A DNA stretch of 64,000 nucleotides from Amphiura filiformis (GCF_039555335.1 NC_092628.1:68700292-68764291); one strand, 5' to 3'; positions 1 to 11,190 are shown, counted from the stretch's first letter. The notes: generated by a model from the letters alone, not told the origin. Numbers and translations: made by a program.

Positions 1-1649
1 TTTAGAGAGTGGATTTTGGCTCATTTTTCACACACAAGAAAGATCAGTCTGCTGGCAATAAAATGCTGGGTCTAACTCAGTTGGAGTTGGGCCCTTCTTC
101 CACTCAGGTATTCAATTAGTAATGTTCCTTGGGCATTTTCCTTGAAATGGGCAGACAATAACCAGTAATTGGCTTGGGTGTACAATACTAGTAATCAGGT
201 ATAAACCAGTTGTAGATACAATAGAATGTCATTAGTGAGCTTTATTAGGGGTAATGATACATCATTAAAAAATATACTCTCAACAAACATGAGGTGGTCG
301 GGAAAGAAAGACACCATCTTGAAAACAGGCATAGGTGGCAGAAGCACCTGGGATACACAGCCCCCTGTTGCTTTTTTTAAGGCACTACCATGCCCCCTAA
401 AAATCCAAATAGAACTAAAAAAATAAAGCAATAATTGCCCTGTGTATCTTCCTTTTTTGTCCCAGGGCTACAAAGGGACTTTAAGCCAAAATAGCGTATT
501 GCAGTATTGCAAAATTTTGCATGCTCGCTCATCAAACATCAAAATTCATCTTCATTTTGAATTCTGAATTGAAAATTGTGTACATATTTTGCTACTCAGA
601 TGCCCTTGAATTGGGAGGGGGGGGGGTTTTTTCTGGGTGCCCATGCTAGATTTGGGGTTCCTGGAGGTAACACCTACCAAGACTAATTTTAAATAAAAAT
701 ATACCATTAGATGGACCAGATTTCTATAAAAACATAATCCCACCATAATACTGGAATATACATACAAGCAAAATGTGCGTTTCAATAACTAAATCCTTAC
801 AAATAATTAAAGATGTGTTCATTACTTTGATTTTTGTACCTGATTGATGACATACTTGGACTTTATTTTATTCGATAACATATAAATAAAAAAATATCAA
901 ACTCATCAGAAGGTCATCTATTTCAAAAGAAACAAACAACTAAGGTTCACAAAGCAAACAAGAAAAGAAGACAGGGAAAATAAATTATAATTATAATCAA
1001 ATTGATTACAGTGTTGTTTGTTTCAAACATCCTCCACTGAAGGACAAGGTGTGGCTACATCACCTCATTTGGGGATGGGATACAAAATGTGCACTTTTTA
1101 CATAATACAGTTCTTTGCAACTTGAAAGAGCACAGATTTCAGTAATGAATGTTCGCATTAAATTGGTTGAATATGAAACTTGAGTGTGTGAAAATATCTT
1201 CAGAAATACAACCTTATTGCTTCACTGGCCATGATGCAGTGAAACTCTATTACCAATTACACCACATGTACATTCCTATTGCACTGAAAGCATAGTGAAA
1301 TGTCTTCTTTGTCAATAATAACATCTGACCATAGTAGTAATGTAGAGCCAAGGTAGGGGGATAGGTGGTCATGGAATAGCTAGCTAGTGGTAGCTTTGGG
1401 TTCTGTGTGATCAGCAGGCCTCTCACTGATGATCATGGCCATATTAACAACTGCAAATTTTTGACTCAATTTCTGTCAAGCCCTTTTAATGGAGAAGGAA
1501 ATGAGACTACTACTGCTTAGAATTTATATTTCCATATTTCCCTTTCTCTAATGAGATGCAAATGGTAGCAGTAAATAAATTCATCATTAAATATGAGTAA
1601 CTAAAAATGCACCAAACCCATCAAATCTAACCTCAAATCAGGTGTTTCT
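1..1649. other. non-coding stretch, left edge
   Basis: No exon with splice sites or conserved protein was recognised on either strand. The next OAT exons would be expected on the minus strand to the left, but none was found here, so they probably lie outside the window. The sequence is AT-rich with short homopolymer runs (for example a G run near 617-626). Confidence 0.6.
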
Positions 1650-2016
1650 TTAAGGGGGTACTACACCCCTGTGGTAAATTTGTGACTATTTTTGCATTTT
1701 TCTCAAAAAATAATAACACACTGGTAATAAAAATTATGTATATTATTGGGGCAAGGAATCCAATTACTACACTGAAATTTCAGTGACTCAAGACAAGTGG
1801 TTCAGTATATATGATAGGAAACGAGGTACATGCTAGCGGTACCTTATTTCTTATCATAAATAACAAACCACTTGTCTTGGGTCACTGAAATTCCAGTGTA
1901 GTAATTGGATTCCTTGCCCCTATTATATACATAACTTTTGTTACCACTGTGTTATTAGTTTTTGAGAAAAATGCAAAAATAGACACAAATTTATCAAGGG
2001 GTGTAGTACCCCTTAA
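1650..2016. mobile_element. palindromic MITE, family A (copy 1), TTAA-flanked
   Basis: The element begins TTAAGGGGGTACTACACCCC and ends with the complementary GGGGTGTAGTACCCCTTAA. Its arms pair over about 150 bp each (tttttgcatttttctcaaaa on the left, ttttgagaaaaatgcaaaaa on the right; aaggaatccaattactacac against gtgtagtaattggattcctt). TTAA lies at both outer edges, consistent with TTAA-targeted insertion as in piggyBac-type elements. No transposase is encoded. Copies 2 (6618-6969) and 3 (54919-55278) share the outer arms but have a different central segment. Confidence 0.85.
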
Positions 2017-2020
2017 GCAT

Positions 2021-2216
2021 TTTGCTGAAGGGGTTTATTCATTTTTTGTAGTCTTTAAATTGTGAATTTTTCCTCTGAAGGGGTATAACACATTGCCCAG
2101 GACGAATTTTCAATTTTGGTAAAGGGGGTATATTCAATTGTTCTTGTACTCTATCAATTGTGAATTTTTCCTCTGAAGGGGTATAACACATTACCCAGGG
2201 GGAAATTTAAAATTTG
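2021..2216. repeat. 98-bp direct tandem duplication
   Basis: The block aattgtgaatttttcctctg followed by aaggggtataacacatt occurs at 2058 and again at 2156, an offset of 98 bp, with only a few differences. It abuts the right end of the family A element and lies just downstream (plus-strand sense) of the OAT exon 2 donor. No coding meaning is seen. Confidence 0.75.
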
Positions 2217-2284
2217 GAAGACTTTTTAAACAATTTTTAACCCTTCTACATAATCATATAATTGGCAAACAAATGTTCACATAC

Positions 2285-2509
2285 CTGTATTCATAGGTAA
2301 CAGCTTGTCATACCCAAAAAGCTTTGTGGTGTACTCCTCATATTCTCCCAATACGTTGTTATAGAATGCCCTCGATGTCAATGGTAGGATTTCAGCCTGC
2401 TCCTGCATAGCCCGTACAATTTTGGGATGGCAATGACCCTGGTTGACCGCACTGTATGCACTAAGGAAATCAAAGTATCGTTTGCCTTCAACATCCCATA
2501 CAAATACAC
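2285..2509 (-). CDS. OAT: ornithine aminotransferase, coding exon 2
   Basis: Second coding exon of the mitochondrial PLP enzyme that converts ornithine and 2-oxoglutarate to glutamate semialdehyde and glutamate. The translation includes [20 protein letters not shown], then [30 protein letters not shown] and ending LLPMNTG, a near-exact match to the conserved N-terminal part of the large domain in animal OAT. The acceptor (tttgcag) sits at 2510-2511 and the donor (GTATGT) starts at 2284. Length is 225 bp; it enters and leaves in phase 1, matching exon 1. The next exon, expected to start with the Val-Glu-Ala-Gly-Glu-Thr segment, and the PLP-binding lysine lie beyond the left edge. Confidence 0.96.
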
Positions 2510-2694
2510 CTGCAAATTGATCAGCAGAAAAAATAATCAATACTTTGTCAATTTTAAGTCATGATATAATAACTCTTCACTTCAGGCTCTATGAAATTTT
2601 AACACTGAAAATCACCACAACCAAGGAAAATGTAACACTAAAATTGTTTTTCAGTGTATTTTTCAGGAGTTATATCAAGTGGCTAATGTCTGCT

Positions 2695-2984
2695 TTAACC
2701 CTAACTGAACCAGGTCTCACTAAATCTCACTATTAAAACCACTGCTTGCGTATGCATTGCACATGATGCGATGACGCAATCAGCCTAAGTCATAAATATC
2801 CAGGGAATCGTTGGCCAGGCCAACGTCACCTGTGTGGCTACAGGTCCTTGATCTTCTGCGTGCATGCGAGGGGTCCGAGGTTCGAATCCCGGGCTACAAA
2901 GTGACTTCTTTGTTCATCTTCTCTCCTTTTTTGTTTCTTCTTTCCCTTCTGATAGAAAAAAACCTTGTGTGCAGTTAGGGTTAA
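2695..2984 (+). mobile_element. tRNA-like SINE bounded by terminal inverted repeats (copy 1)
   Basis: The element is bounded by TTAACCCTAACTG (2695-2707) and its perfect complement CAGTTAGGGTTAA (2972-2984). Inside lies a tRNA-like segment with a recognisable RNA polymerase III B box, GGTTCGAATCC, near 2880-2890, followed by a CT-rich stretch. It has a partner at 6257-6531 in the opposite orientation with the same order of parts. It lies in OAT intron 1. A functional tRNA is unlikely, because no full cloverleaf is evident. Confidence 0.6.
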
Positions 2985-3420
2985 TGAGCAATGATCAAGA
3001 GCAGTAATTTCCATAACAATAAAACCACCCAGCTAATTCCAGTGTGATTAAATCCATGTCAGTGGGATTAAATCAATTTTAGTGGGATGGCCAAAGATCT
3101 TCAGAAGCATTTCAGTTCATTTTTCAGTGTGGTTGGACAATGGTTTGCATACAGAATAATAAATGAACTGTTTCTGTGGTGCTTTCTACCTGAGACGAAT
3201 ATAACTAATTATGTAAATTTTCAGTGTGACACTGTCATTTTCAGTGTGATTTTCAGTGTATTTACTATTTATTCCATTGCTTCCTGCTTTCAACATCCTT
3301 TAGACACTGAAATTGATGTATCAATTTTGTACTGTAGATGCCAATTGTCGTCAATATAGATAACCATTTCTCAACTTTTGACGTCTGTAAAGAGAGCAGT
3401 TCTGTGGGTCTGGTAGCATA

Positions 3421-3769
3421 ATACCGTATTTCGTCAAATAACGCCCCCGGGGACGTTACATTTTCCCAAGTGGTGGGGGGTTATTCAAGGTCAATTTTAG
3501 AACGATAATTCCCGTTAAAATCATCGGTAAACTTAAAACTCACGCTAAAATGATCAACTATGAACTAGAAACACCGATTTCTGGTTCACTTCCAGGTTTC
3601 GAATCCAGATTTTCGCCAAAAGGTGACGCTATTATCGACCATGTGGGCAACTTGGTAAGCTTACTACACAAGATAGCATGGAAATATCGGCATTTTTGAA
3701 ACATCTTGGTTGAAAAAAAGTGGTGGGGGCATTTATTTGAGGGGGTGACTATTTGACGAAATACGGTAT
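3421..3769. mobile_element. MITE, family D (CCGTATTTCG termini)
   Basis: Perfect 20-bp terminal inverted repeats: ATACCGTATTTCGTCAAATA at the left and tatttgacgaaatacggtat at the right. TA is present at both ends, so a Tc1/mariner-type TA target is possible. G-rich blocks next to each terminus (ggtggggggttatt; gtgggggcatttattt) are also partly complementary to the opposite side. No transposase is present. It lies in OAT intron 1. Confidence 0.8.
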
Positions 3770-4076
3770 TAAGATCATCAATAGGCTGATCAACATCCAA
3801 TGATTTAGATATCATTTATTTCCAATTAATCTTAAAGTGACAATTTAAGATTCATGATCCTATTCCACTCTCTGCCCCTTCTTAACTATTCTAGAAGTGC
3901 CATCTTTATCCATACAAACATAAAATGTCCCTTAAGGCCTATACAGTAAGTATCCATGAAATTAAACCCTTAGAAATGAAGGAGGACACTTCTGAAGTTA
4001 AAATTTACATTATAATGTGAATGTTTATCACTTGTATTTTTTACATTTTTGTTGTCTTGGGAATTGGGGTTGTATT

Positions 4077-4268
4077 AGGTTATTCCAGTTGAAATCTGTA
4101 CACTCCCCCTTATGGAGGACATGACCTTAATCTCCCACACAGGGAGTGTGAATTCTAAATGGGGTTACCTGAATGGGTGACTCCATATAAAATCTACACC
4201 CCCTGTGTGGGACATTTTGGTCTAAATGTCTTCAATATGGGGTGTAGGGATTTCAAATAAAATAGCCT
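4077..4268. mobile_element. imperfect palindromic MITE, family E
   Basis: The left arm AGGTTATTCCAGTTGAAATC pairs imperfectly with the complement of the right end (AGGCTATTTTATTTGAAATC on the other strand). Inner blocks ctcccacacagggagtgt and acaccccctgtgtgggac are also complementary. ATT flanks both sides as a possible 3-bp target duplication. The right end lies about 15 bp from the OAT exon 1 splice donor. Confidence 0.65.
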
Positions 4269-4283
4269 ATTTCAAAAGCTCAC

Positions 4284-4470
4284 CTTCTCCTTTCTTGAGA
4301 GCTACTGGCAGTGGATGATAGTTATGAGCTCCATACTTATCTTCCCTAGAAAATACTTCTTCAGATGACAAGTGCCCTGATGATGATGCTGTTTGCTGCC
4401 CTCTAGAGGCTGCACCTGCCAGGTAACGAGAGCTACCTTGAAATAGACGTTGGCTCAGCTTGGATAACAT
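4284..4470 (-). CDS. OAT: ornithine aminotransferase, first coding exon with mitochondrial presequence
   Basis: The start codon is at 4470-4468 on the minus strand. The first 30 or so residues ([20 protein letters not shown]...) are rich in Arg, Ser, Ala and Leu without acidic residues, as in a mitochondrial targeting presequence. They are followed by the family-conserved block [20 protein letters not shown]. The donor reads GAAG|GTGAGC with the intron starting at 4283; the exon is 187 bp (62 codons plus 1 nt), and the split Gly codon is completed by exon 2. The intron to exon 2 (2510-4283, 1774 bp) contains a SINE-like element, a 349-bp MITE and a third MITE ending only about 15 bp from this donor. 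Any untranslated exon and the promoter should lie to the right of 4470. Confidence 0.96.
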
Positions 4471-5448
4471 AATGCTTTTGGAGTTCTACGCTGTGGTTTG
4501 CTGTTGAGAGGAAATACAGTATTTTTGTTCAGGTTTAGGTTGATGGTAATCAATTACTAATCATCTATATTAAATTACTGAAACTGGCGAATTGGCGAGG
4601 CTAAAAACTTTTACGGGTTACATTATTCCGGAAAAGTGACTTTTGTGATGCGAAGAACAGGGTCGTGCACACTTCAATAATTAAAGTGTCGAATTTTGTT
4701 TTTGTTTACGTTAAGGGGGTCATATTAAGTTAATTTGTTTCAAAAGCACTGAAAGCTCCCTACGAGCTAAACACTGAGTGAACAGTCACAATACCCTACA
4801 CTACAGTCATGCTGTTTAACATGAACACCTGCAAATCCTCTGTCTGGTCTGATATTGGGACACTCATACCATTACACAGAGGAGCTTGAGTAATTAACAC
4901 ACAGGTGTTGTTTATTCAACTAATTTGTCAACATTATCATGTCAGTGTTCAAAGGGTCACAACTTTTTATGGAGAACCTATTGTCAACAGTAAAGTGTTT
5001 GTTTATTTAATAAGGTCAAGTGTTTGATGCTTTGTTTTGAAGGACTATTGAAAGAATAACCAATTTCACTATTTTGAAGTCTCAAAAATCACCCAAATTA
5101 ATCAGGGTTGCCAAACTGTGATTTAGTAGCCCAAATGGGTGACTTTTGAAGATTTTCCCTCTGACTTTTGACAATTTCCTGTTTCGTACAGGAGTACCGT
5201 AACTCACAGGCAATCAGTGTCTGTGCAAAATATTTCAGCCCATGTTGAAAGTAAACTTGTGTTCTACAAAATTGTAAATTTACTTTGATTATTCTGAGAC
5301 TGCACTTCAAATTATGCTGCACTAGGTGAAATTACACCATAACTTTCAAAATGGGGTGTAAAAAGTAAACTCAAATACTGAAATTGCAGCTGACCATTCC
5401 ACCTGACCAGTACATTAAAACAAATATAAAATATCAGTACAGCAAAAG

Positions 5449-5510
5449 ACAGTGACCGCAAAAGACAGTGACTGCGGAAGACAGTGACCACGAAAGACGG
5501 GTGACTGCTA
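5449..5510. repeat. 16-bp minisatellite, about 4 units
   Basis: Four consecutive variants of a 16-17 bp unit of the type aaaagacagtgaccgc are visible, differing at one to three positions each. They lie just upstream of the LINE relic. Confidence 0.8.
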
Positions 5511-5529
5511 GTAGGAACTAATTATAGTC

Positions 5530-5840
5530 AATCTTCAGATGATATAGCAACTGGCTTTGCCGGTGTCACTACCATTCCTACTGAATGTTCTCCAACCAAC
5601 CTCAAACGTGATCTGGTAATTATCTGGAAGAATCTCAGGAAACTTTTGAATGTTGAACTGACCGTTCCCTTTGAGCATGGCATTGACAGGGCCCACCAGT
5701 TGAAGCTCAATAAGTATGCGCCCCTTATTTCTGATATTCAGGAAAAGGATTTCGATGTTACTTACATTCCTGTTGAAGTTGGCTCGAGAGGTTTCGTACT
5801 TTCGTTTCACAAGATAATGCTGACAGGCTCAAAACATTAA
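5530..5840 (+). pseudogene. non-LTR retrotransposon relic (segment C-terminal to reverse transcriptase)
   Basis: An open frame of about 100 codons ends with TAA at 5838-5840 and contains VELTVPFEHGIDRAHQLKL, then KYAPLISDIQ and YIPVEVGSRGF. This ELTVPxE...KYxPL...PVEVGxRGF pattern recurs downstream of reverse transcriptase in invertebrate LINE-type elements. No reverse transcriptase domain is present upstream, so this looks like a 5'-truncated insertion. An AT-rich tail of about 280 bp follows (to about 6125). The family assignment is from memory of the motif. Confidence 0.55.
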
Positions 5841-6256
5841 TTTCTTTAGTTCACTCCCCGATTTGTTTTAAGGATTTCCGCGACAAGGTTTCCAAATTGT
5901 CCATCATTGCCTCTTTTGTCATTTACATGCCAAAGACGAAAGGTCTTGGGAAGAGTGCAATTTGCTCAGTGCATATAATGAGATGAAAAATGAAATCTTA
6001 TATTTTTTTATGTCTTTTAATACTTTTATACTGTATTTGTCCGCCCTGCATGAAATACGATCTGTCCTGGGCTTATTGTATTCCTTTATTGTTCAATGGT
6101 TTTATATGTATTTTGATAATACAGTGATGTGATCCCCTACACACATTACACAATAAGCTCACTTGTGTGTATCAGTAATCACTGCTCTGACAGCTAGATG
6201 TATACAAATCCCCAAATGCACACTAATTGAATTTTCAGCTCACTGGACAGACCTGG

Positions 6257-6531
6257 TTAACCCTAACGCCCCAGTTGCTTTTTGGAGGGGGAATTAGAAA
6301 GAAGGAGGAAAAAAGAAAGAAGAAGAAGAGAAAACTCTTTTTCTCAGGTGCGATTTTGAACCCAGACCCTTGGTGCCACGCCTGCTGCGGGCCTACCTTG
6401 CCTGCGGGGTGTAGCTTGCCCGCCAAGCTTTCCGTCAGCCATATGACTGTTCGCATGATGACGCAATAGCATCATGTGAGATACCTGCTTGTGAATTGAG
6501 GTTTTTTGATGTTTGGTACGGTTTGGGTTAA
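6257..6531 (-). mobile_element. tRNA-like SINE bounded by terminal inverted repeats (copy 2)
   Basis: The element runs from ttaaccctaacg (6257) to ggtttgggttaa (ending 6531). On the minus strand the parts follow the same order as the copy at 2695-2984: a TTAACCC end, the cacatgatgc block, a tRNA-like segment with a decayed B box (GGTTCAAAATCGC), a CT-rich stretch, and a GTTAGGGTTAA end. The two copies are clearly related but diverged. Confidence 0.6.
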
Positions 6532-6617
6532 ATGATACAAACCATTTTTATGTGACATTTGGTAGAAAAAAGACCCGTGGAGAAAAAAAGGGAAATTATG
6601 CTATATACGTATGCATA

Positions 6618-6969
6618 TTAAGGGGTACTACACCCCTGCCCAATTTTGTGCCTATTTTTGCATTTTTCTCAAAAATGATAGCACATTGGTGACAAGTAAG
6701 ATATGCATATTATAGGGGCAAGGACTACAACTACTGCACTGGAAATTTTATTTCAACACAGACAACAGTTGTGGAGTTACAGTCAAAAATTAGGGAAAAC
6801 CAATATTTGATCAATAAATCAATAACTACTTGTTTTCCTGAATTTTCAGTACAGTAGTTGTAGTCCTTGCCCCTATAATATACATCTTACTTGTCACCAA
6901 TGTGCTATAATTTTTGAGAAAAATGCAAAAATATGCACAAAATTGGCCAGGGGTATAGTACCCCCTTAT
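6618..6969. mobile_element. palindromic MITE, family A (copy 2)
   Basis: Starts TTAAGGGGTACTACACCCC and ends agtacccccttat; the outer TTAA is intact on the left and reads TTAT on the right. The arms pair over about 140 bp. The central segment (acagacaacagttgtggagt and onward) is the reverse complement of the centre of copy 3 at 54919-55278, so the two copies are inserted in opposite orientation. Confidence 0.85.
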
Positions 6970-7990
6970 AGCATTCAGGGGTATCATTTCATTTTTAAAC
7001 TACATGCAAGTTTATTCTGGATTCAAGATCAAGCTATTGAGGTCATCATAATCAATAAAATTGCTTTGTTAGACAGGAAAAACCTCCCATTTGTGTTCCC
7101 TGTTACTTACTTTTAAAAGGCCAAAAAATGAAAACTATCAACCAAATTCATACTGGCATAAAAACAAAATCACCCATGGTTGAAGTACATTCACCCTCTT
7201 TGCTGATTTTCATGGTTTTTAAGATCCTTTTCACTTTTCGAACGTAATGTGCCTGATCGTAAAAAAGACCCTATTTACATGAATTTTTGTTCACTCTGAT
7301 ACCCCCTTTGTCAATACAGAGTGCCCCTCCCCACTGGTCCCAGACAAAACAGTAATCAGTGAATTGTAATACAATGTACATGAGAGCAGAAGTCTTTCAG
7401 GCATTATTACATTGTGCATCCCCGTGCATGCATGCATTCACTCGGTCGGACATCCGGGAACATTGTCCCCTTTGCACAAGCACGCGCATAGCAACCAGCT
7501 CGAGGAAGGGGAAATGCACATGCGCACACTGGTTTTACAAGGTTATTTCCCCTTTGTGACGTCAGCCCGACCAAGAGAATAGCCTGCAGGGTATATCCTT
7601 GGGTTTCTGATTCTCCTCCTCTTCCATCTCCGTACTGGCTTGCAAGTTGCATGCTTGGCTATAAAATAATACAACAAATCATACCTAGAATTTTTTCTCA
7701 ATTTGACTTTTATCCTTTGTAGATACGTATGAATGCTTTTACCGTAAAATTTGCATCAATGCCCGATGTCATGATATATGGCCCACGTTTTGTAGGCTCC
7801 AATTACCGTAGAATGGGGTGAATAGGGACAGTTTTGGCACTCTAGATTGTGTATTTGTAGTTTTTTTCTTGTAGCCTCATGAGCCAAACTTTTGATGGCA
7901 TATTATGTCCACCCATAATGCCTTTAATCCACCATTCATACATACACGCTATGTAACGGCGCGCGTGATTGGTCGAGAGCCGGGCATAAA

Positions 7991-8250
7991 CAGCGTTTAT
8001 GCCCGGTGTCCCGGATGTGCGATCGCCGGGTAGGAAAAATGAAGGAAAATCATGACTTTTAATAATGTTACTTGCAATTTTTTGTTATTATTTTGATGAA
8101 ATAAGAATTACAAAATGTTCTTGTATGTATGAACGGGGTTCATTCATATATACATATATTTTCATGACTAAACGGTTATTAAAAGTCATGATTTTCCTTC
8201 ATTTTTCCTACCCGGCGATCGCACATCCGGGACACCGGGCATAAACGCTG
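7991..8250. repeat. perfect 75-bp inverted repeat with 110-bp loop
   Basis: 7991-8065 is the exact reverse complement of 8176-8250. The arms include gatcgccgggtaggaaaaat and ggaaaatcatgacttttaat and are GC-rich at the outer end. An additional small hairpin (gggcataaacagcgtttatg) sits on the left edge. Perfect arms suggest a recent element or maintained structure. No target duplication was identified. Confidence 0.85.
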
Positions 8251-8298
8251 TTTGAATATATGTCTGGGGTATATATTTTGAACATTATAATATTAATA

Positions 8299-9350
8299 AG
8301 GCGCCCGGTTATACCGCCGGGGCGCCCTAGTTCACCACGTAAACTTGTATGGCTCAAAATTCGGACTGCTCGCCATTAAGTTTACTGCTTTCTGTGTTTT
8401 GAAATTTGTTGACGTTTTAACGATCCCCGATTCCCGGTCGATTATTTTAGCTGTGTCACGTCACATGCATGACGCTGGTGGGTAGCAACCAAACTTCAGG
8501 AAAAAAAAACCTCGATCGCCGATAACGTCTCATTTAACGATGTGATATGGGACTTACATAGGATTACACAGAGATATTTCTTGCCAAAATTTGACCATTT
8601 CTAGGCAAGTTGGCCCTACTTTGTCTGTGTTATGTGAAAAAGGACAGTCTTAAGTAACTTTTTAGTAAGTATAAGTGCAACGCTTTTGATGTTTTGATGT
8701 TTCGGGAGACTGGGAGGATCATAATAAAAAAATGATGGAGCCTATTCTTGACTGTGTAATATTCCTTCACCACATTGCCGCACGGTAACAGTCTTATACG
8801 ATGGACAGATAGCAGTTTGTGAATGAGGACATCGTATAAGTTCCTTGTACTAGGGCGCTAGCGCTAGCATGACTCCCCGCCCCGAGTTCAGCAAGTCATG
8901 AAACTGTGCTCGAGTTTGATTGACAGATGACGTCAGACGCGATAAATTCTTTTTATTTCTGTCTTTAATTATAGTCTTCTGCCAATGACATTTAATACAT
9001 TGTAGCATGCTACAACAATGTATAAAAATTGTAGCATGCTATGCATAGGGAGGCTGCCGAATTTTGCACCGAATCGGTGAAAGCGTCATTCATGCATTTG
9101 GTCTTATCATTATCATGCTGAATTCTACGAATCATGCAATGCATGCTTGTTGTTGATGTGGATGACATGAGAGTAACTAACTTAAGCAATACGGAAAATC
9201 ATTCCAAATAATCCCCGATTTATTATTTACCAATTTTCCTCGGCAACAAGTACACGACCTTGGTCTGCTTTGCTTGCTCCTTTGTAAACATGTGTTACTG
9301 GCACTGCATGACGTCATGTGACATGATATTTAATAATTTAGGGAGCGTCC
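8299..9350. other. GC-richer pocket with palindromes, no gene
   Basis: Contains a GGCGCCCGG...GGGCGCC palindrome at about 8299-8325, the inverted pair ttgtagcatgctacaa near 9001-9016, and TGACGTCA at 8928 and 9309. No exon with convincing splice sites was found. It could be a regulatory region or transposon remains. Confidence 0.4.
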
Positions 9351-9749
9351 ACTATTTATTGTCAGCAAGGAAAGTACAGAGTAGCTCAGAGTGTACCATA
9401 AAAAATTACCGGGTATACCGGGGAATGAATTTGGTCATAAGTCAAAAAATACGGTAGGCATCAGATTTCAAAAATCTAAAAATCAGTGTGTAACCCATCT
9501 TATTCGTGTTTATAGGGCATGAGGGAGTGCTCAGAAACTTCCGTTGGGACCGGGCTGTCTGGGCCTTTAAATTTTGTTTTTGAAAAATTTCAATTCAGAC
9601 TATTCAAGTTAGGGGATGTCATTTTATTTTAAGGGGGTCATGAATAATTATGTCAGTATGACCCCCGATCACGAAGGGCTATTAAATTTGGCCTCTAGAC
9701 TCATCAGTCGAAACTTTTATGCCCCCGTGCCCCCCCCTTGAACATCCCT

Positions 9750-10828
9750 CTATCTCTAAGGACCACTATATCTAAGGTTATCTCTAAGGTTTGTTATCAC
9801 TAACGTGTAATTTCAATGGAGATTAAAATTCCGCTATCTAATAGACAAAAGGGTTCGCTATACCTAAAAAAAAGGTCCGCTACTTCTAAGGTTCGATATC
9901 ACTAATTCGGAATAAGGTCCGCTACTTCTAAGGTTCAATATCACTAATAGGCCTATCAAATAAGGTTCGCTATCACTAATTTTAGATAAGGCCCGCTATC
10001 ACTAATTTAAAAAAAGGCCCGTTATCACTCATTTCTTGAAGGTTCGTTGCTATCACTAATTGCAATTAAGGTTCGCTATACCTAAGGTTCGCTATCACTA
10101 ATTTTAATTAAGGTTTGCCATCACTAATTAATTAAGGTTCGATATCTCTAAGGTTCGCTATCACTAATTTTGATTAACATTCGCTATCCCTAAGGCTCGC
10201 TATCACTAATTTTAAAATGTCTAATTTCTATTTCTAATTTTAAATAAGGCCCACTATCTCTAATTTCAAATCAGGTTCGCTATCTCTAATTTTAATTAAA
10301 GCCCGCTATAGCGAGCCTTATTTAAAATTAGAATTAGCGGGCCTTTTTGAAAATTAGAGATAGCGAACCTTATTTAAAATTAGAGATAGCGGGTTTTATT
10401 TAAAATTAGTGATAGCGAACCTTAGAGAAAAGGAACCTTAGAGATAGCGAACCTTAGAGATACCGGGTCTTATTTGAAATTAGAAATAGCGAACCTTAGC
10501 GATACCGGGCCTTGTTAAAATTAGAGATAGCGGGACTTATTTTAAATTAGTGATATAGACCTACCTATAGCGAACCTTAGAGATGGCGAACCTTGTTTAA
10601 ATTAGAGATAGCGGGCCTTATTTAAAATTAGTGATAGCGAACCTTATTTAAAATTAGTGATAGCGAACCTTATTTAAAATTAGTGATATCGAGCCTTAGA
10701 AATAGCGAACCTTATTCCGAATTAGTGATATCGAACCTTAGGTATAGTGGACCTTTTTTGTAATTAGTGATATCGAACCTTAGAGATAGCGAACCTTAGA
10801 GATAGTGATCCTTAGGGATAGCGAACCG
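9750..10828. mobile_element. foldback-like element: two inverted arms of tandem units
   Basis: From 9750 to about 10306 the plus strand repeats degenerate units of the type aaggttcgctatcactaatt separated by AT spacers. From about 10312 to 10828 it repeats the complement (aattagtgatagcgaacctt). The symmetry centre is near 10309 (cccgctatagcgagcc). Each arm is about 0.53 kb with roughly 20 units of variable spacing. Inverted arms made of short direct repeats are the hallmark of foldback (FB/Galileo-type) elements. No coding segment lies between the arms. Confidence 0.65.
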
Positions 10829-11150
10829 GCGCCCCCCCCCCTGCCTACACAGACTCAAGACAAATTATTTTTTGCCGGAACTAATGGACCATTCACAAAC
10901 ACTTGTTAGGGGGGACCTGATGCAAAAATGGGGGCCCTTAAAATTTTGACCCTCCTAAGGGGGTCCTGAAAAAAATGACCACAAATTTTCCTGGGAAAAT
11001 TGAGTTTATATGCTTTTCTATGGAGTTGACCCATAATTTTCATGTCAAAAAGGAGGGGTCTGAAATTTTTGAGATCTCAAAAGGGGGAGGCGAACAATTT
11101 TCGTGATGAAATTTTTTTGCAACAAGTGTTAGTGAATGGTCCCTAAAAAC

Positions 11151-11190
11151 TTAAAACCATATTATAACATTTTTATATAAAATAGATTAG
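11151..11190. mobile_element. single end of a family I element
   Basis: TTAAAACCATATTATAACAT followed by a stretch ending aaatagattag matches the left end of the complete element at 43289-43759 with a few substitutions. A matching right end was not found nearby, so this is a fragment. Confidence 0.55.

Noticed and set aside
2800..2930. Possible true tRNA gene around the GGTTCGAATCC box
   Set aside because: No complete cloverleaf could be folded by eye, and a related, more decayed copy sits in an equivalent element at 6257-6531; treated as SINE-derived.
9750..10828. CRISPR-like array
   Set aside because: Repeat units are degenerate, spacers are short and AT-rich, the second half is inverted, and the genome is animal; foldback structure explains it.
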